Positions 7,366-14,217 of a DNA stretch of 25,835 nt are shown here, one piece after another. The DNA is from an uncultured Bacteroidales bacterium (GTDB taxonomy: Bacteria > Bacteroidota > Bacteroidia > Bacteroidales > Bacteroidaceae). Numbering within the stretch: the first letter of the stretch is position 1; each line of letters starts with the position of its first letter. The position numbers were made by a program, and so were the translations under genes. The notes under the pieces are model-generated. The model made no database searches. It was not told the origin of the DNA and saw nothing but the letters and a program-made list of their open reading frames with translations. The stretch covers positions 1 through 25,835 of the forward strand of contig CALCHR010000112.1 of the NCBI GenBank assembly GCA_937901185.1. The letters run 5' to 3'.

Positions 7366-8823
7366 TCAGTTGTCGCGCCAGAAGGCGGGCATGAAGGGCA
7401 GCAGCAGGGAGAAGATTTCCAAACGGCCGGCCAGCATCAGGAAAGAGTGGGTCCAAAGCCCCAGGTCGGGCAACACGTTCCACGAGTCGAGCGGACCTAC
7501 CATCCAACCTATCGAGGGACCCACGTTGCTAAAGGAGGACATGCAGAGGCTGATGGAGTCGAGCATCGGAATGCCAAGGGCCATCATCACCGAAGCGCCC
7601 ACAAACATCAGCACGATGTAGCAGATGAAGTAGGAAAAGATGGTGCGCACCACGGTCTCCGTCACCACCGAGTTGCCAATGCGCACGGGCAACACGGCGC
7701 GGGGGTGCAGAATGTGCTTAAACTCGTTGGCCATCACCTTATAGGCGGTGAACACGCGCACGCACTTGATACCACCGCTCGTAGAGCCGGCACAGGCGCC
7801 GATGGCGGTCACGAAGAAGAGGAGCATCCAGGCCGAGGGGTGCCACGTCATAAAGTCGCACGCCGTAAAGCCGGTGGTCGACTGCAGCGACACTACATGG
7901 AACACAGAGTAGCGCAAAGCCTCGGCCGGCGTATAGCCGTCCATGAAATAAAGCACGCCACTCATATATATAATAATGAATACCAGCAGCGCAATGAAGC
8001 AGCGCAGCTCGCCGTCGCGCCACACATCGCGCAAGCGGCCTTTGATAATCAAAAGGTAAAGCAGGGTGTAGTTGATGCTGGAGAGAAACATAAAGACCAC
8101 TACAATGCTCTCTATCAGGATGGAGTCGTAGTATTCTATGCTGGCCTGATGCGTCGAGAAGCCTCCTGTGGCCACCGTGGAGAGGGCATGGTTCACGGCG
8201 TCAAACACATTCATGCCGCCCAAAGTCAATGCGCCGACGCAGGCCACCGTCAGCAGCAAATAAAGGCCCCAAAGCCAGCGCGCGGTGGTACTGATGCGCG
8301 GATGCAACTTACCGATTTTCAAGCCGGTGGCTTCGGCCGAAAAGAGTTTCTGCTCGCCCGAGCCCACCTGCGGCAATACGGCGATGGTGAAAAACACAAT
8401 TCCCATACCGCCCATCCAGTGCGTCAGGCTGCGCCAAAACAAAATGGAGTGAGGCAAGGTGTCAATGTTATTCAGCACCGTGGCGCCGGTCGTAGTAAAT
8501 CCCGACATCGTCTCGAAAAAGGCCGCCGCTATCCGCGGTTCGCAGCCGCTAATCAGGAAAGGCAGCATGCCGATGATGGAGAAGACCACCCACGTGGCCG
8601 AAACCACCAGGTAACCGTCGCGGCGGCTCATGCGGTTTTCTGCACCGCGTCCCAGCACTTTCAATGCCACACCGATGGCTACGGCCACCAGCATGGGGAT
8701 GCCGAAGGAAAGATAGTCGGTCTCGCCATAGTAGATGCCGAGGCCCAGGCAAGCGGCCAGCAACAGGGCTTCAAGGAAAAGCAGTGTGCCGATGAGGCTG
8801 CAAATGATTTTGCTGTTGATCAT
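7366..8823 (-). CDS. trkH: Trk-type potassium uptake membrane protein
   Basis: TrkH is the potassium-conducting membrane subunit of the Trk system. The 485-residue protein has the four pore loops of the TrkH/TrkG/KtrB family, each with its filter motif: SGFTTTGAT (107-115), TVATGGFS (216-223), SLQSTTGFTA (312-321) and SSFSNVGPSIG (429-439). It also has the GSTSGGIK loop (346-353) that gates the pore. The length is normal. trkA ends 9 bases upstream of its start, so channel and regulatory ring are made together. The start ATG at 8823 gives a typical N-terminus entering the first membrane helix directly. Confidence 0.95.
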   Translation of the reverse strand: MINSKIICSLIGTLLFLEALLLAACLGLGIYYGETDYLSFGIPMLVAVAIGVALKVLGRGAENRMSRRDGYLVVSATWVVFSIIGMLPFLISGCEPRIAAAFFETMSGFTTTGATVLNNIDTLPHSILFWRSLTHWMGGMGIVFFTIAVLPQVGSGEQKLFSAEATGLKIGKLHPRISTTARWLWGLYLLLTVACVGALTLGGMNVFDAVNHALSTVATGGFSTHQASIEYYDSILIESIVVVFMFLSSINYTLLYLLIIKGRLRDVWRDGELRCFIALLVFIIIYMSGVLYFMDGYTPAEALRYSVFHVVSLQSTTGFTACDFMTWHPSAWMLLFFVTAIGACAGSTSGGIKCVRVFTAYKVMANEFKHILHPRAVLPVRIGNSVVTETVVRTIFSYFICYIVLMFVGASVMMALGIPMLDSISLCMSSFSNVGPSIGWMVGPLDSWNVLPDLGLWTHSFLMLAGRLEIFSLLLPFMPAFWRDN

Positions 8824-8832
8824 CCTGACGGG

Positions 8833-10176
8833 CTATTTGAAATACTTCTCTATCTTCTTGATAGCATTTTCCAGACAGAAGGCCACGACGGTGTCGCCGG
8901 CTTCCACCTGCGTCATACCGTTGATGAGGATTCCCTTGCCGTTGCGCACCAGGCCGCCGAGGGTCACAGTTTCGGGCAGTGCAAGGTCCTTGATGGGCTT
9001 GCGCGTAATCTTGGAACCTTCGGGCACATTAAATTCTGCCACGTCGGCGCTGGCCACCGTCAAGCTCTTCACGGTGGTCACGTCGGCCTTAAGCATCATG
9101 CGGTAGATGTGGGCTGCGGCCAGCGTCTTCTTATTGAGAATCGAGCCGATGTCCAGGCTCTCGGCCATGTTCACGTAGTCGAGATTTTCTATCATGGCTA
9201 CGGTCTTGTGTACGCCGAGGCGTTTTGCCGCCAAGCAAGCCAGGATGTTGGCCTCAGAATTGTCGGTGGCGGCCACAAAGGCTTGTGCCGTGCGGATGCC
9301 TTCTTCGAGCAGCACGTCAAGGTCGCGGCCATCGCCGTGAATCACGAGGGTGTGGTCGTTGTCTATGATTTCGTTGAGGCGCTCGCAGCGTTTGGCGTCG
9401 GCCTCAAAGATTTTTGCGTACATGTGTTCCGGCATGTGTTCCACAGTATGCACGGCGGTGTGACTGCCTCCCATGATGAAGAGGTTCTTCACTTCGGGAT
9501 ACTCTTCCTTACCGGCGATCTCGCGGATGTGGTTCACAAACTCGGGGGTGGTCATGAAGAACACCACATCGCCACTCTCGATGTGGTCGTTACCATGTGG
9601 GATGAGCGTGTCGCCTCGGCGTTTCACGGCCACCACATGGTAGGGCGCTTCAGGGCCGCAGAGTTCTCGCAGAGGGATGTTGAGAATGTGGGCCGTGTCT
9701 CTCACTTTTACGCCGAGCATGATGAGTGCGCCGTCGTGGAATTCCCACCACTGCCGCACCCAACTGCGTTTGATGTTGTGCATGATTTCTTGCCCGGCAA
9801 GCATTTCCGGATAGATGAGCGAATGGATGCCGACCGTTTTGAAAAACTCTGCGTGCTCGGGCTGGATGTATTCGGAATTGTCTACGCGTGCCACGGTTTT
9901 GCGGGCGCCCAGTTTGCTCGCCAGCATGCAGCACGTCATGTTGTGGGCCTCATCGGGGGTGACGCCGATAAAGAGGTCGGCGCTGCCCACATCTGCGTCT
10001 TTCAGCGCCTCAATACTGGAGGGCGAGGCGCAAATGGTCATGAGGTCGAAGTTGGCACCTATGCTCTCCAACTTCTCAGCGGTCTCATCGATGAGCGTGA
10101 TGTCGTGATGCTCACGCGATAATAATTTTGCCAGGTGCGTACCTACGGCTCCCGCCCCGGCTATAATGATTTTCAT
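8833..10176 (-). CDS. trkA: Trk system potassium uptake regulator TrkA, two RCK lobes
   Basis: TrkA forms the cytoplasmic nucleotide-binding ring that opens TrkH. The 447 residues form two tandem RCK units. The first (1-220) has a classic Rossmann motif GAGAVGTHLA at 6-15 and the acidic Asp30 at the end of strand 2, suited to binding NAD(H). The second begins at about 230 and has a weaker GGSHTAVHT motif where a glycine-rich GxGxxG would be expected, so it may bind nucleotide differently or not at all. Each unit ends in a TrkA_C-like region. The start ATG overlaps the dxs stop (ATGA), which implies translational coupling with dxs; trkH follows after 9 bases. Confidence 0.95.
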   Translation of the reverse strand: MKIIIAGAGAVGTHLAKLLSREHHDITLIDETAEKLESIGANFDLMTICASPSSIEALKDADVGSADLFIGVTPDEAHNMTCCMLASKLGARKTVARVDNSEYIQPEHAEFFKTVGIHSLIYPEMLAGQEIMHNIKRSWVRQWWEFHDGALIMLGVKVRDTAHILNIPLRELCGPEAPYHVVAVKRRGDTLIPHGNDHIESGDVVFFMTTPEFVNHIREIAGKEEYPEVKNLFIMGGSHTAVHTVEHMPEHMYAKIFEADAKRCERLNEIIDNDHTLVIHGDGRDLDVLLEEGIRTAQAFVAATDNSEANILACLAAKRLGVHKTVAMIENLDYVNMAESLDIGSILNKKTLAAAHIYRMMLKADVTTVKSLTVASADVAEFNVPEGSKITRKPIKDLALPETVTLGGLVRNGKGILINGMTQVEAGDTVVAFCLENAIKKIEKYFK

Positions 10177-12080
10177 AGGAGTGCCTTTTTGATAGTGTCT
10201 TTATCGAGGGCGACGATGCGGTAGAGCTCTTCGGGCTTGCCGTGCTCTACAAAATTGTCGGGCAGACCGAGGCGCACCACGTCGGGCTTTACGCCTTTGT
10301 CAGCAAAGTATTCCAGCACGGCGGAACCAAAGCCTCCGAGGCGGGCGCCGTCTTCTACGGTCACCACGCGCTTGAAGCGTTGCGCCACTTCGTCGAGCAG
10401 CGCCGTGTCGAGGGGTTTGAGGAAGCGCATATCGTAGTGGGCCACGCTCACGCCGTGTTCTTTTTCTACTTCGGCAATGGCGTCGGCGGCCACGTTACCG
10501 ATGGGGCCGAGCGTAAGTACGGCTACGTCTTTTCCGTCCTTCAGGCGGCGGCCTTTACCCACACTCACGGTTTCCAGCGGGCATCGCCAGTGGGCCAAGC
10601 GGCCTCGGCCGCGCGGATAGCGAATCACGAAGGTGCCCATGTCCTTTTGTGCGGCGGTGGCCATCAGGCGGCGCAACTCGTGCTCGTCGTAGGGCGAAGC
10701 GATGGTCAAGTTGGGGATGGGGCGCAAGGCTGCCAGGTCGAAGGCACCATGATGTGTGGGGCCGTCCTCGCCTACCAAGCCGGCGCGGTCCAGACAGAGC
10801 ACCACGTTCAGACCGAGCAGAGCGGCGTCGTGGATGATATTGTCGTAAGCGCGCTGTGCAAAGGAGGAGTAGATGTTGCAGAAGGGCTGCAGGCCGTCTT
10901 TTGCCATTCCGGCAGAGAAAGTCACGGCGTGGCCTTCGGCGATGCCGACGTCGAACACGCGGTCGGGCATCTCTTCCATCAGGATGTTCATGGAGCAGCC
11001 GGTTGCCATGGCGGGCGTCACGCCTACTATCTTGTCGTTCTCGCGGGCCAGCTCCACGAGGGTCTCGCCGAAGACGTCCTGGAACCTGGGCGGCGCGTCG
11101 GGCCTTTGCTGCTCGAGGCGGCAACCGCTTTCTTTGTCAAACTTGCCCGGTGCGTGCCAGATGGTGGCGTGTTTCTCGGCGGGCTCAAAGCCTTTGCCTT
11201 TCACCGTATGGATGTGCAGCAGGCGCGGGCCTCGCATGTCTTTCAGCTCGCGCAGGATGCGCACCAGCTCCACCACATTGTGGCCGTCGGCCGGACCGAA
11301 GTAGCGGATGTTCATCCCCTCAAAGATGTTCTGCTGGTTGGAGAGGAACGCCTTGAGCGAATTGTTGAAGCGCAGGATGCTGCGGCGGCGCGAGTCGTTG
11401 AGCCATCCCCATGAGGAGAGCTTCTGCGAAAGCTTGAAGCGCAAGCGGTTGTAGCAGCTGTTGGTCTGCAGTTGCAAGAGATACTGCTTCAGTCCGCCCA
11501 CCGCATGGTCTATACTCATGTTGTTGTCATTCAGGATGATCAGCAGATTGTTGGGCGTGTCGGAGGCATTGTTCAGCCCCTCAAACGCCAGTCCGCCGCT
11601 CATCGAGCCGTCGCCGATGACGGCCACCACCCTACGCCCCTGATGTCCGTTGCGCAGTGCGGCGTGCGACATGCCCAGGGCGGCCGAAATGGAGTTGCTG
11701 GCATGGCCGCAGGCAAACGTGTCGTACTCGCTCTCCTTGGGCGAGGGAAAGGGGCGTATGCCGCCGAGCTTGCGGTTGGTCGAGAAGCGGTCGCGGCGTC
11801 CTGTCAGGATTTTATGGCCATAGGCCTGATGCCCCACGTCCCATACGATGCGGTCCTCGGGCGTATCCATCACATAGTGGAGCGCCACGGTGAGCTCCAC
11901 CACGCCCAGGCTCGAAGCGAAATGACCGGGATTGTCGGCCAGCTCGTCGATGATTCTGCGGCGCAGCTCGTTGCACACGGCGGGCAGCTCCTCGGGGCGC
12001 AAGCGGCGCAAGTCGGCCGGCAGGTCGATATGGGGTAGATATTTGTAATCCAATTGTTTATCCATTTCTGTCTCATTCAT
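10173..12080 (-). CDS. dxs: 1-deoxy-D-xylulose-5-phosphate synthase
   Basis: Dxs condenses pyruvate with glyceraldehyde-3-phosphate, using thiamine diphosphate, to give 1-deoxyxylulose-5-phosphate for isoprenoids, thiamine and pyridoxal phosphate. The 635-residue length is typical. Visible motifs are DVGHQAYGHKILTGR (81-95), the thiamine diphosphate motif GDGSMSGG (156-163) through NDNNMS (184-189), the catalytic Glu382 in GIAEGHAVTFSAG, and DRAGLVGEDGPTHHG (431-445). It is the first gene of an operon with trkA (4-base overlap), trkH and the GIN lipoprotein. Two starts are possible, ATG at 12080 or 12065; neither has a strong ribosome binding site, and the longer form is given. Confidence 0.96.
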   Translation of the reverse strand: MNETEMDKQLDYKYLPHIDLPADLRRLRPEELPAVCNELRRRIIDELADNPGHFASSLGVVELTVALHYVMDTPEDRIVWDVGHQAYGHKILTGRRDRFSTNRKLGGIRPFPSPKESEYDTFACGHASNSISAALGMSHAALRNGHQGRRVVAVIGDGSMSGGLAFEGLNNASDTPNNLLIILNDNNMSIDHAVGGLKQYLLQLQTNSCYNRLRFKLSQKLSSWGWLNDSRRRSILRFNNSLKAFLSNQQNIFEGMNIRYFGPADGHNVVELVRILRELKDMRGPRLLHIHTVKGKGFEPAEKHATIWHAPGKFDKESGCRLEQQRPDAPPRFQDVFGETLVELARENDKIVGVTPAMATGCSMNILMEEMPDRVFDVGIAEGHAVTFSAGMAKDGLQPFCNIYSSFAQRAYDNIIHDAALLGLNVVLCLDRAGLVGEDGPTHHGAFDLAALRPIPNLTIASPYDEHELRRLMATAAQKDMGTFVIRYPRGRGRLAHWRCPLETVSVGKGRRLKDGKDVAVLTLGPIGNVAADAIAEVEKEHGVSVAHYDMRFLKPLDTALLDEVAQRFKRVVTVEDGARLGGFGSAVLEYFADKGVKPDVVRLGLPDNFVEHGKPEELYRIVALDKDTIKKALL

Positions 12081-12121
12081 TTAAGAGCCGCCCACCGCAG
12101 CAGACGCCTCTATCTATTTTG

Positions 12122-12154
12122 CAAAAATAACACTATTTCAGAGATTGCGCCCAA
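12122..12154 (-). promoter_or_regulatory. Predicted promoter of the dxs operon
   Basis: On the minus strand TATTTTTG (12129-12122) fits the -7 element TAnnTTTG, and TTG (12154-12152) lies 22 bases upstream, slightly longer than the usual spacing. Transcription would begin near 12115, leaving a leader of about 35 bases. That leader contains GAGCCG followed by a GC-rich stretch resembling the leader of the gene at 17986-18279. Confidence 0.45.
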
Positions 12155-12195
12155 AAAGCCCCCTATTTTTTCTCTCCCACCCTCCGTGCGTCCCG

Positions 12196-12327
12196 ATTAT
12201 TTCTTTGGATTTTTTCAAATTCCAGGGAATTATTTGTTTGGATTTCTTCAAAAACAGCCCAATTATTTATTTGGATTTTTTCATTTTTCGGAAAATTATT
12301 TGTTGGGATTTTTTCAAATCACTACCT
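12196..12327 (+). repeat. Four 33-bp tandem repeats overlapping a promoter
   Basis: Units start at 12196, 12229, 12262 and 12295, an exact 33-base period. Each contains ATTATTT, one to two variable bases, then TTGGATTTTTTCA or a close variant, followed by about nine freely varying bases. TTTGGA and TTCAAA form a small imperfect inverted repeat in most units. The last unit supplies the TTTG -33 element and most of the spacer of the promoter of the following ATPase gene. Read in frame with that gene, each unit would encode an 11-residue repeat of the type IICLDFF, but this stretch is upstream of the likely start. Confidence 0.85.
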
Positions 12328-12330
12328 TTG
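12299..12330 (+). promoter_or_regulatory. Predicted promoter of the AAA/DUF4143 ATPase gene
   Basis: TTTG (12299-12302), a 20-base spacer and TACCTTTG (12323-12330) match the Bacteroidetes consensus. Transcription would start about 12337, only about 18 bases before ATG at 12355, so the leader is short and there is no clear Shine-Dalgarno sequence. The -33 element lies in the fourth 33-base repeat unit. Confidence 0.65.
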
Positions 12331-12354
12331 CCGGCAAACTTAAAGCTGTTCTAC

Positions 12355-13752
12355 ATGTATTACAAAAGACTTATAGACCAACACTTATCCCTCTGGGCAT
12401 CAAGAGAAAGCCACAAGCCGCTACTGCTTAGGGGAGCCCGCCAAGTAGGCAAATCGACAGCCGTGCAGCAGCTCAGCAAAAAATTCAGTTCCTTTGTAGA
12501 GATAAATTTTGAGAAACAACCCAAGTACAAAACCCTCTTTGAAGACGACCTCGACGTGCGGCGCATCGTCCCGCAACTCTCTGCCATATGCGGAGTCTCT
12601 ATCCGGCCGGGAAAGACGCTTTTATTCCTCGACGAGATTCAAGAATGCCCTCGCGCCATCATGGCCCTGCGATTTTTCAAAGAAGACATGCCCGAGCTCC
12701 ACGTAATAGCTGCAGGCTCTCTCCTTGAATTCGCATTGAAGGAACTTCCCACCTTCGGCGTGGGTAGGATACACTCCATGTTTATGTACCCTATGACCTT
12801 CGACGAGTTTCTTACGGCCAACGGACAGCAACTGCTGCTTGAAGCACGCAATCAGTCCTCGCCCGACCATCCGTTGCCCCAACCGCTCCACGACAAACTG
12901 GTGGAACTCCTACGCACCTATCTCCTGGTAGGAGGCATGCCCGAAGCCGTCAAAACTTGGGTGGAGCACCATGATTATATAAGGTGTCAGGAAGTGCAAG
13001 ACGACATCGTAGTGGCATACGAAGACGACTTCCCCAAATACAAAAAGAACGTAGACCCCATCTTGCTACGCCAAACCCTACGCAGCGCCGCCCTTCAAGC
13101 CACCCACAAATTTGTATATACCAAAGTGGGCGCCGAATACAAGACCGCCGAAGTAAAAAAAGCCCTCGAACTTCTCATACTCGCCGGCATCCTGCACCCC
13201 GTCACCCACACAGACGCCAACGGACTGCCCTTGGGCAGCGAAGCAAACAGTGCCTACCAGAAAATGCTACCGCTCGACACCGGACTCATGCTCCGACTCC
13301 TGAACCTCTCTTTAGGAAACACTTCCGAACTCACCACACAAATTCTCACAGCAAGCGCCGCCGACTTGGCAAACAAAGGCCCGATGGCCGAACTCATCGT
13401 CGGCCTGGAAATGCTGCACCACATGACACCCAACATGCGCCATGAACTATTCTACTGGACAAGACAAGCCAAAAACGCCCAGGCAGAAATAGATTACATA
13501 TCCAACCACCTGCAAACCATCGTCCCCATAGAAGTAAAAGCCGACAGACAAGGCGGAATGAAAAGCCTCTGGGCATTTATGCGCAACAAGAAACTGCATC
13601 ACGCCATCCGATGCTCGCTGGAAAACTTCGGCCAATTCTCCTACACAGATAAAGAAGACAACCTCGAGATGCGACACGTCAACATCTGCCCCATCTACGC
13701 CATCGCACAAATGGAGCAGATTAAAAACGAGCACAAGCCCGCCCCCTTTTAA
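12355..13752 (+). CDS. AAA ATPase with C-terminal DUF4143 domain
   Basis: With the start at 12355 this is a 465-residue protein opening MYYKRLIDQHL, the common N-terminus of this family. It has Walker A GARQVGKS (27-34), Walker B LLFLDEIQE (89-97), and a sensor-like strand with AAGSLLEFAL (119-128). The C-terminal DUF4143 part has AEIDYI (from 377) and PIEVKA (391-396), which resemble a PD-(D/E)xK nuclease core. These proteins are widespread and often numerous in Bacteroidales genomes; their role is not established. The frame is open upstream to a TTG at 12145, but the promoter at 12299-12330 lies inside that extension. The gene stands alone, opposite to dxs, and ends 5 bases before a 291-bp repeat. 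Confidence 0.9.
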   Translation: MYYKRLIDQHLSLWASRESHKPLLLRGARQVGKSTAVQQLSKKFSSFVEINFEKQPKYKTLFEDDLDVRRIVPQLSAICGVSIRPGKTLLFLDEIQECPRAIMALRFFKEDMPELHVIAAGSLLEFALKELPTFGVGRIHSMFMYPMTFDEFLTANGQQLLLEARNQSSPDHPLPQPLHDKLVELLRTYLLVGGMPEAVKTWVEHHDYIRCQEVQDDIVVAYEDDFPKYKKNVDPILLRQTLRSAALQATHKFVYTKVGAEYKTAEVKKALELLILAGILHPVTHTDANGLPLGSEANSAYQKMLPLDTGLMLRLLNLSLGNTSELTTQILTASAADLANKGPMAELIVGLEMLHHMTPNMRHELFYWTRQAKNAQAEIDYISNHLQTIVPIEVKADRQGGMKSLWAFMRNKKLHHAIRCSLENFGQFSYTDKEDNLEMRHVNICPIYAIAQMEQIKNEHKPAPF

Positions 13753-13780
13753 CACATCTGCAAAAGAAAGTTAAAGGCAA

Positions 13781-13812
13781 TTTGCATTTCGCCCTCCAAT
13801 GTATTATCTTTG
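13781..13812 (+). promoter_or_regulatory. Promoter inside repeat copy 2
   Basis: TTTG (13781-13784), a 20-base spacer and TATCTTTG (13805-13812) match the Bacteroidetes promoter consensus and are identical in position and element sequence to copy 1. Transcription would start near 13818, just before the hairpin. Confidence 0.65.
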
Positions 13813-13816
13813 TCAT

Positions 13817-13854
13817 AGCGAAGCAGGAGCCCGGAGAGGGTTCCTGCTTTTTTT
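13817..13854 (+). ncRNA. Candidate tiny hairpin RNA of repeat copy 2 (terminator-like)
   Basis: GCAGGA (13823-13828) pairs with TCCTGC (13842-13847), extended by a G-T pair and CCC/GGG around the loop GGAGA, and seven T's follow (13848-13854). Total hairpin length is 25 bases, as in copy 1. The third arm position is G-C in copy 1 and A-T here, and the inner stem is CCTA/TAGG there and CCC/GGG here. The structure is therefore kept while the sequence changes. Confidence 0.5.
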
Positions 13855-14049
13855 AGGTGTTAGCGAGCGAGAAAATGGGAGTTTGCAGCCGTTTCTTAGT
13901 AAAGAGAAAAATTTTCCTCGGCCTTTACTAAGAAAATTTTGGTAAAAGCTACGGAGATTTTCTCCACACCAAAGATTTCCGCTGCCACATCCGGCGCTTT
14001 TTCTGCGCTATCGCCGCCCTCGCAAATCTTAAACTTTCTTAAATATTCT

Positions 14050-14080
14050 AAAGAGAAGAAAGGTTTGCTTTCTCTCTTTT
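14050..14080 (+). terminator. Possible terminator after the ATPase gene and repeat
   Basis: AAGAGAAGAAAG pairs with CTTTCTCTCTT (one bulged A) around a GTTTG loop and runs into TTTT. It lies just past the 291-bp repeat. It could be the original terminator of the ATPase gene, displaced by insertion of the repeat. The stem is AT-rich, so confidence is modest. Confidence 0.35.
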
Positions 14081-14134
14081 GCAAAAAGCGAATCAATAAT
14101 TTATGCTGTAAAACATATTTTTAAGAGAAATTCC

Positions 14135-14165
14135 TTGGCTATATATTATTATATATGTACCTTTG
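14135..14165 (+). promoter_or_regulatory. Predicted promoter of the large secreted protein gene
   Basis: TTG (14135-14137), a 20-base spacer and TACCTTTG (14158-14165) fit the consensus. Transcription would start about 14172, giving a 46-base, A-rich leader without Shine-Dalgarno, typical of strongly expressed Bacteroidetes genes. Confidence 0.65.
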
Positions 14166-14217
14166 CGGCTTCAAACCAAACAAGAGAAAAAATATAACAA
14201 ACTAATAACAAAAACTT

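Larger units (their letters stand above)
13758..14048 (+). repeat. 291-bp MITE-like intergenic repeat, copy 2
   Basis: This is the plus-strand counterpart of 6295-6585, equal in length and without gaps. Its near-terminal inverted repeats are AAGAAAGTTAAAG (13764-13776) and CTTAAACTTTCTT (14028-14040), one mismatch. The order is promoter (13781-13812), hairpin with seven T's (13823-13854), a variable stretch, then the palindrome arms TTTCTTAGTAAAG (13892-13904) and CTTTACTAAGAAA (13923-13935) in the best conserved block. As with copy 1, it lies between the end of one gene and the promoter of the next, oriented in the direction of both. It begins 5 bases after the ATPase stop codon. Confidence 0.85.

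Noticed and set aside
7447..10122. Open frame of 891 codons on the plus strand
   Set aside because: It lies wholly antisense to trkH and trkA, both of which have full sets of family motifs. The translation is a His- and Gly-rich shadow typical of the strand opposite GC-rich codons.
10242..11414. Open frame of 390 codons antisense to dxs
   Set aside because: dxs on the other strand is unmistakable by motif and length; this is a compositional shadow.
12196..12327. CRISPR array
   Set aside because: The units are contiguous, about two-thirds of each is conserved and only about nine bases vary, there are just four, and no cas genes are near. This is a tandem repeat.
12145..12354. N-terminal extension of the ATPase with four 11-residue repeats
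   Set aside because: It would begin at TTG, includes the predicted promoter, and the family normally starts at MYYKRL (12355). It is kept only as a remote alternative in the 33-bp repeat finding.
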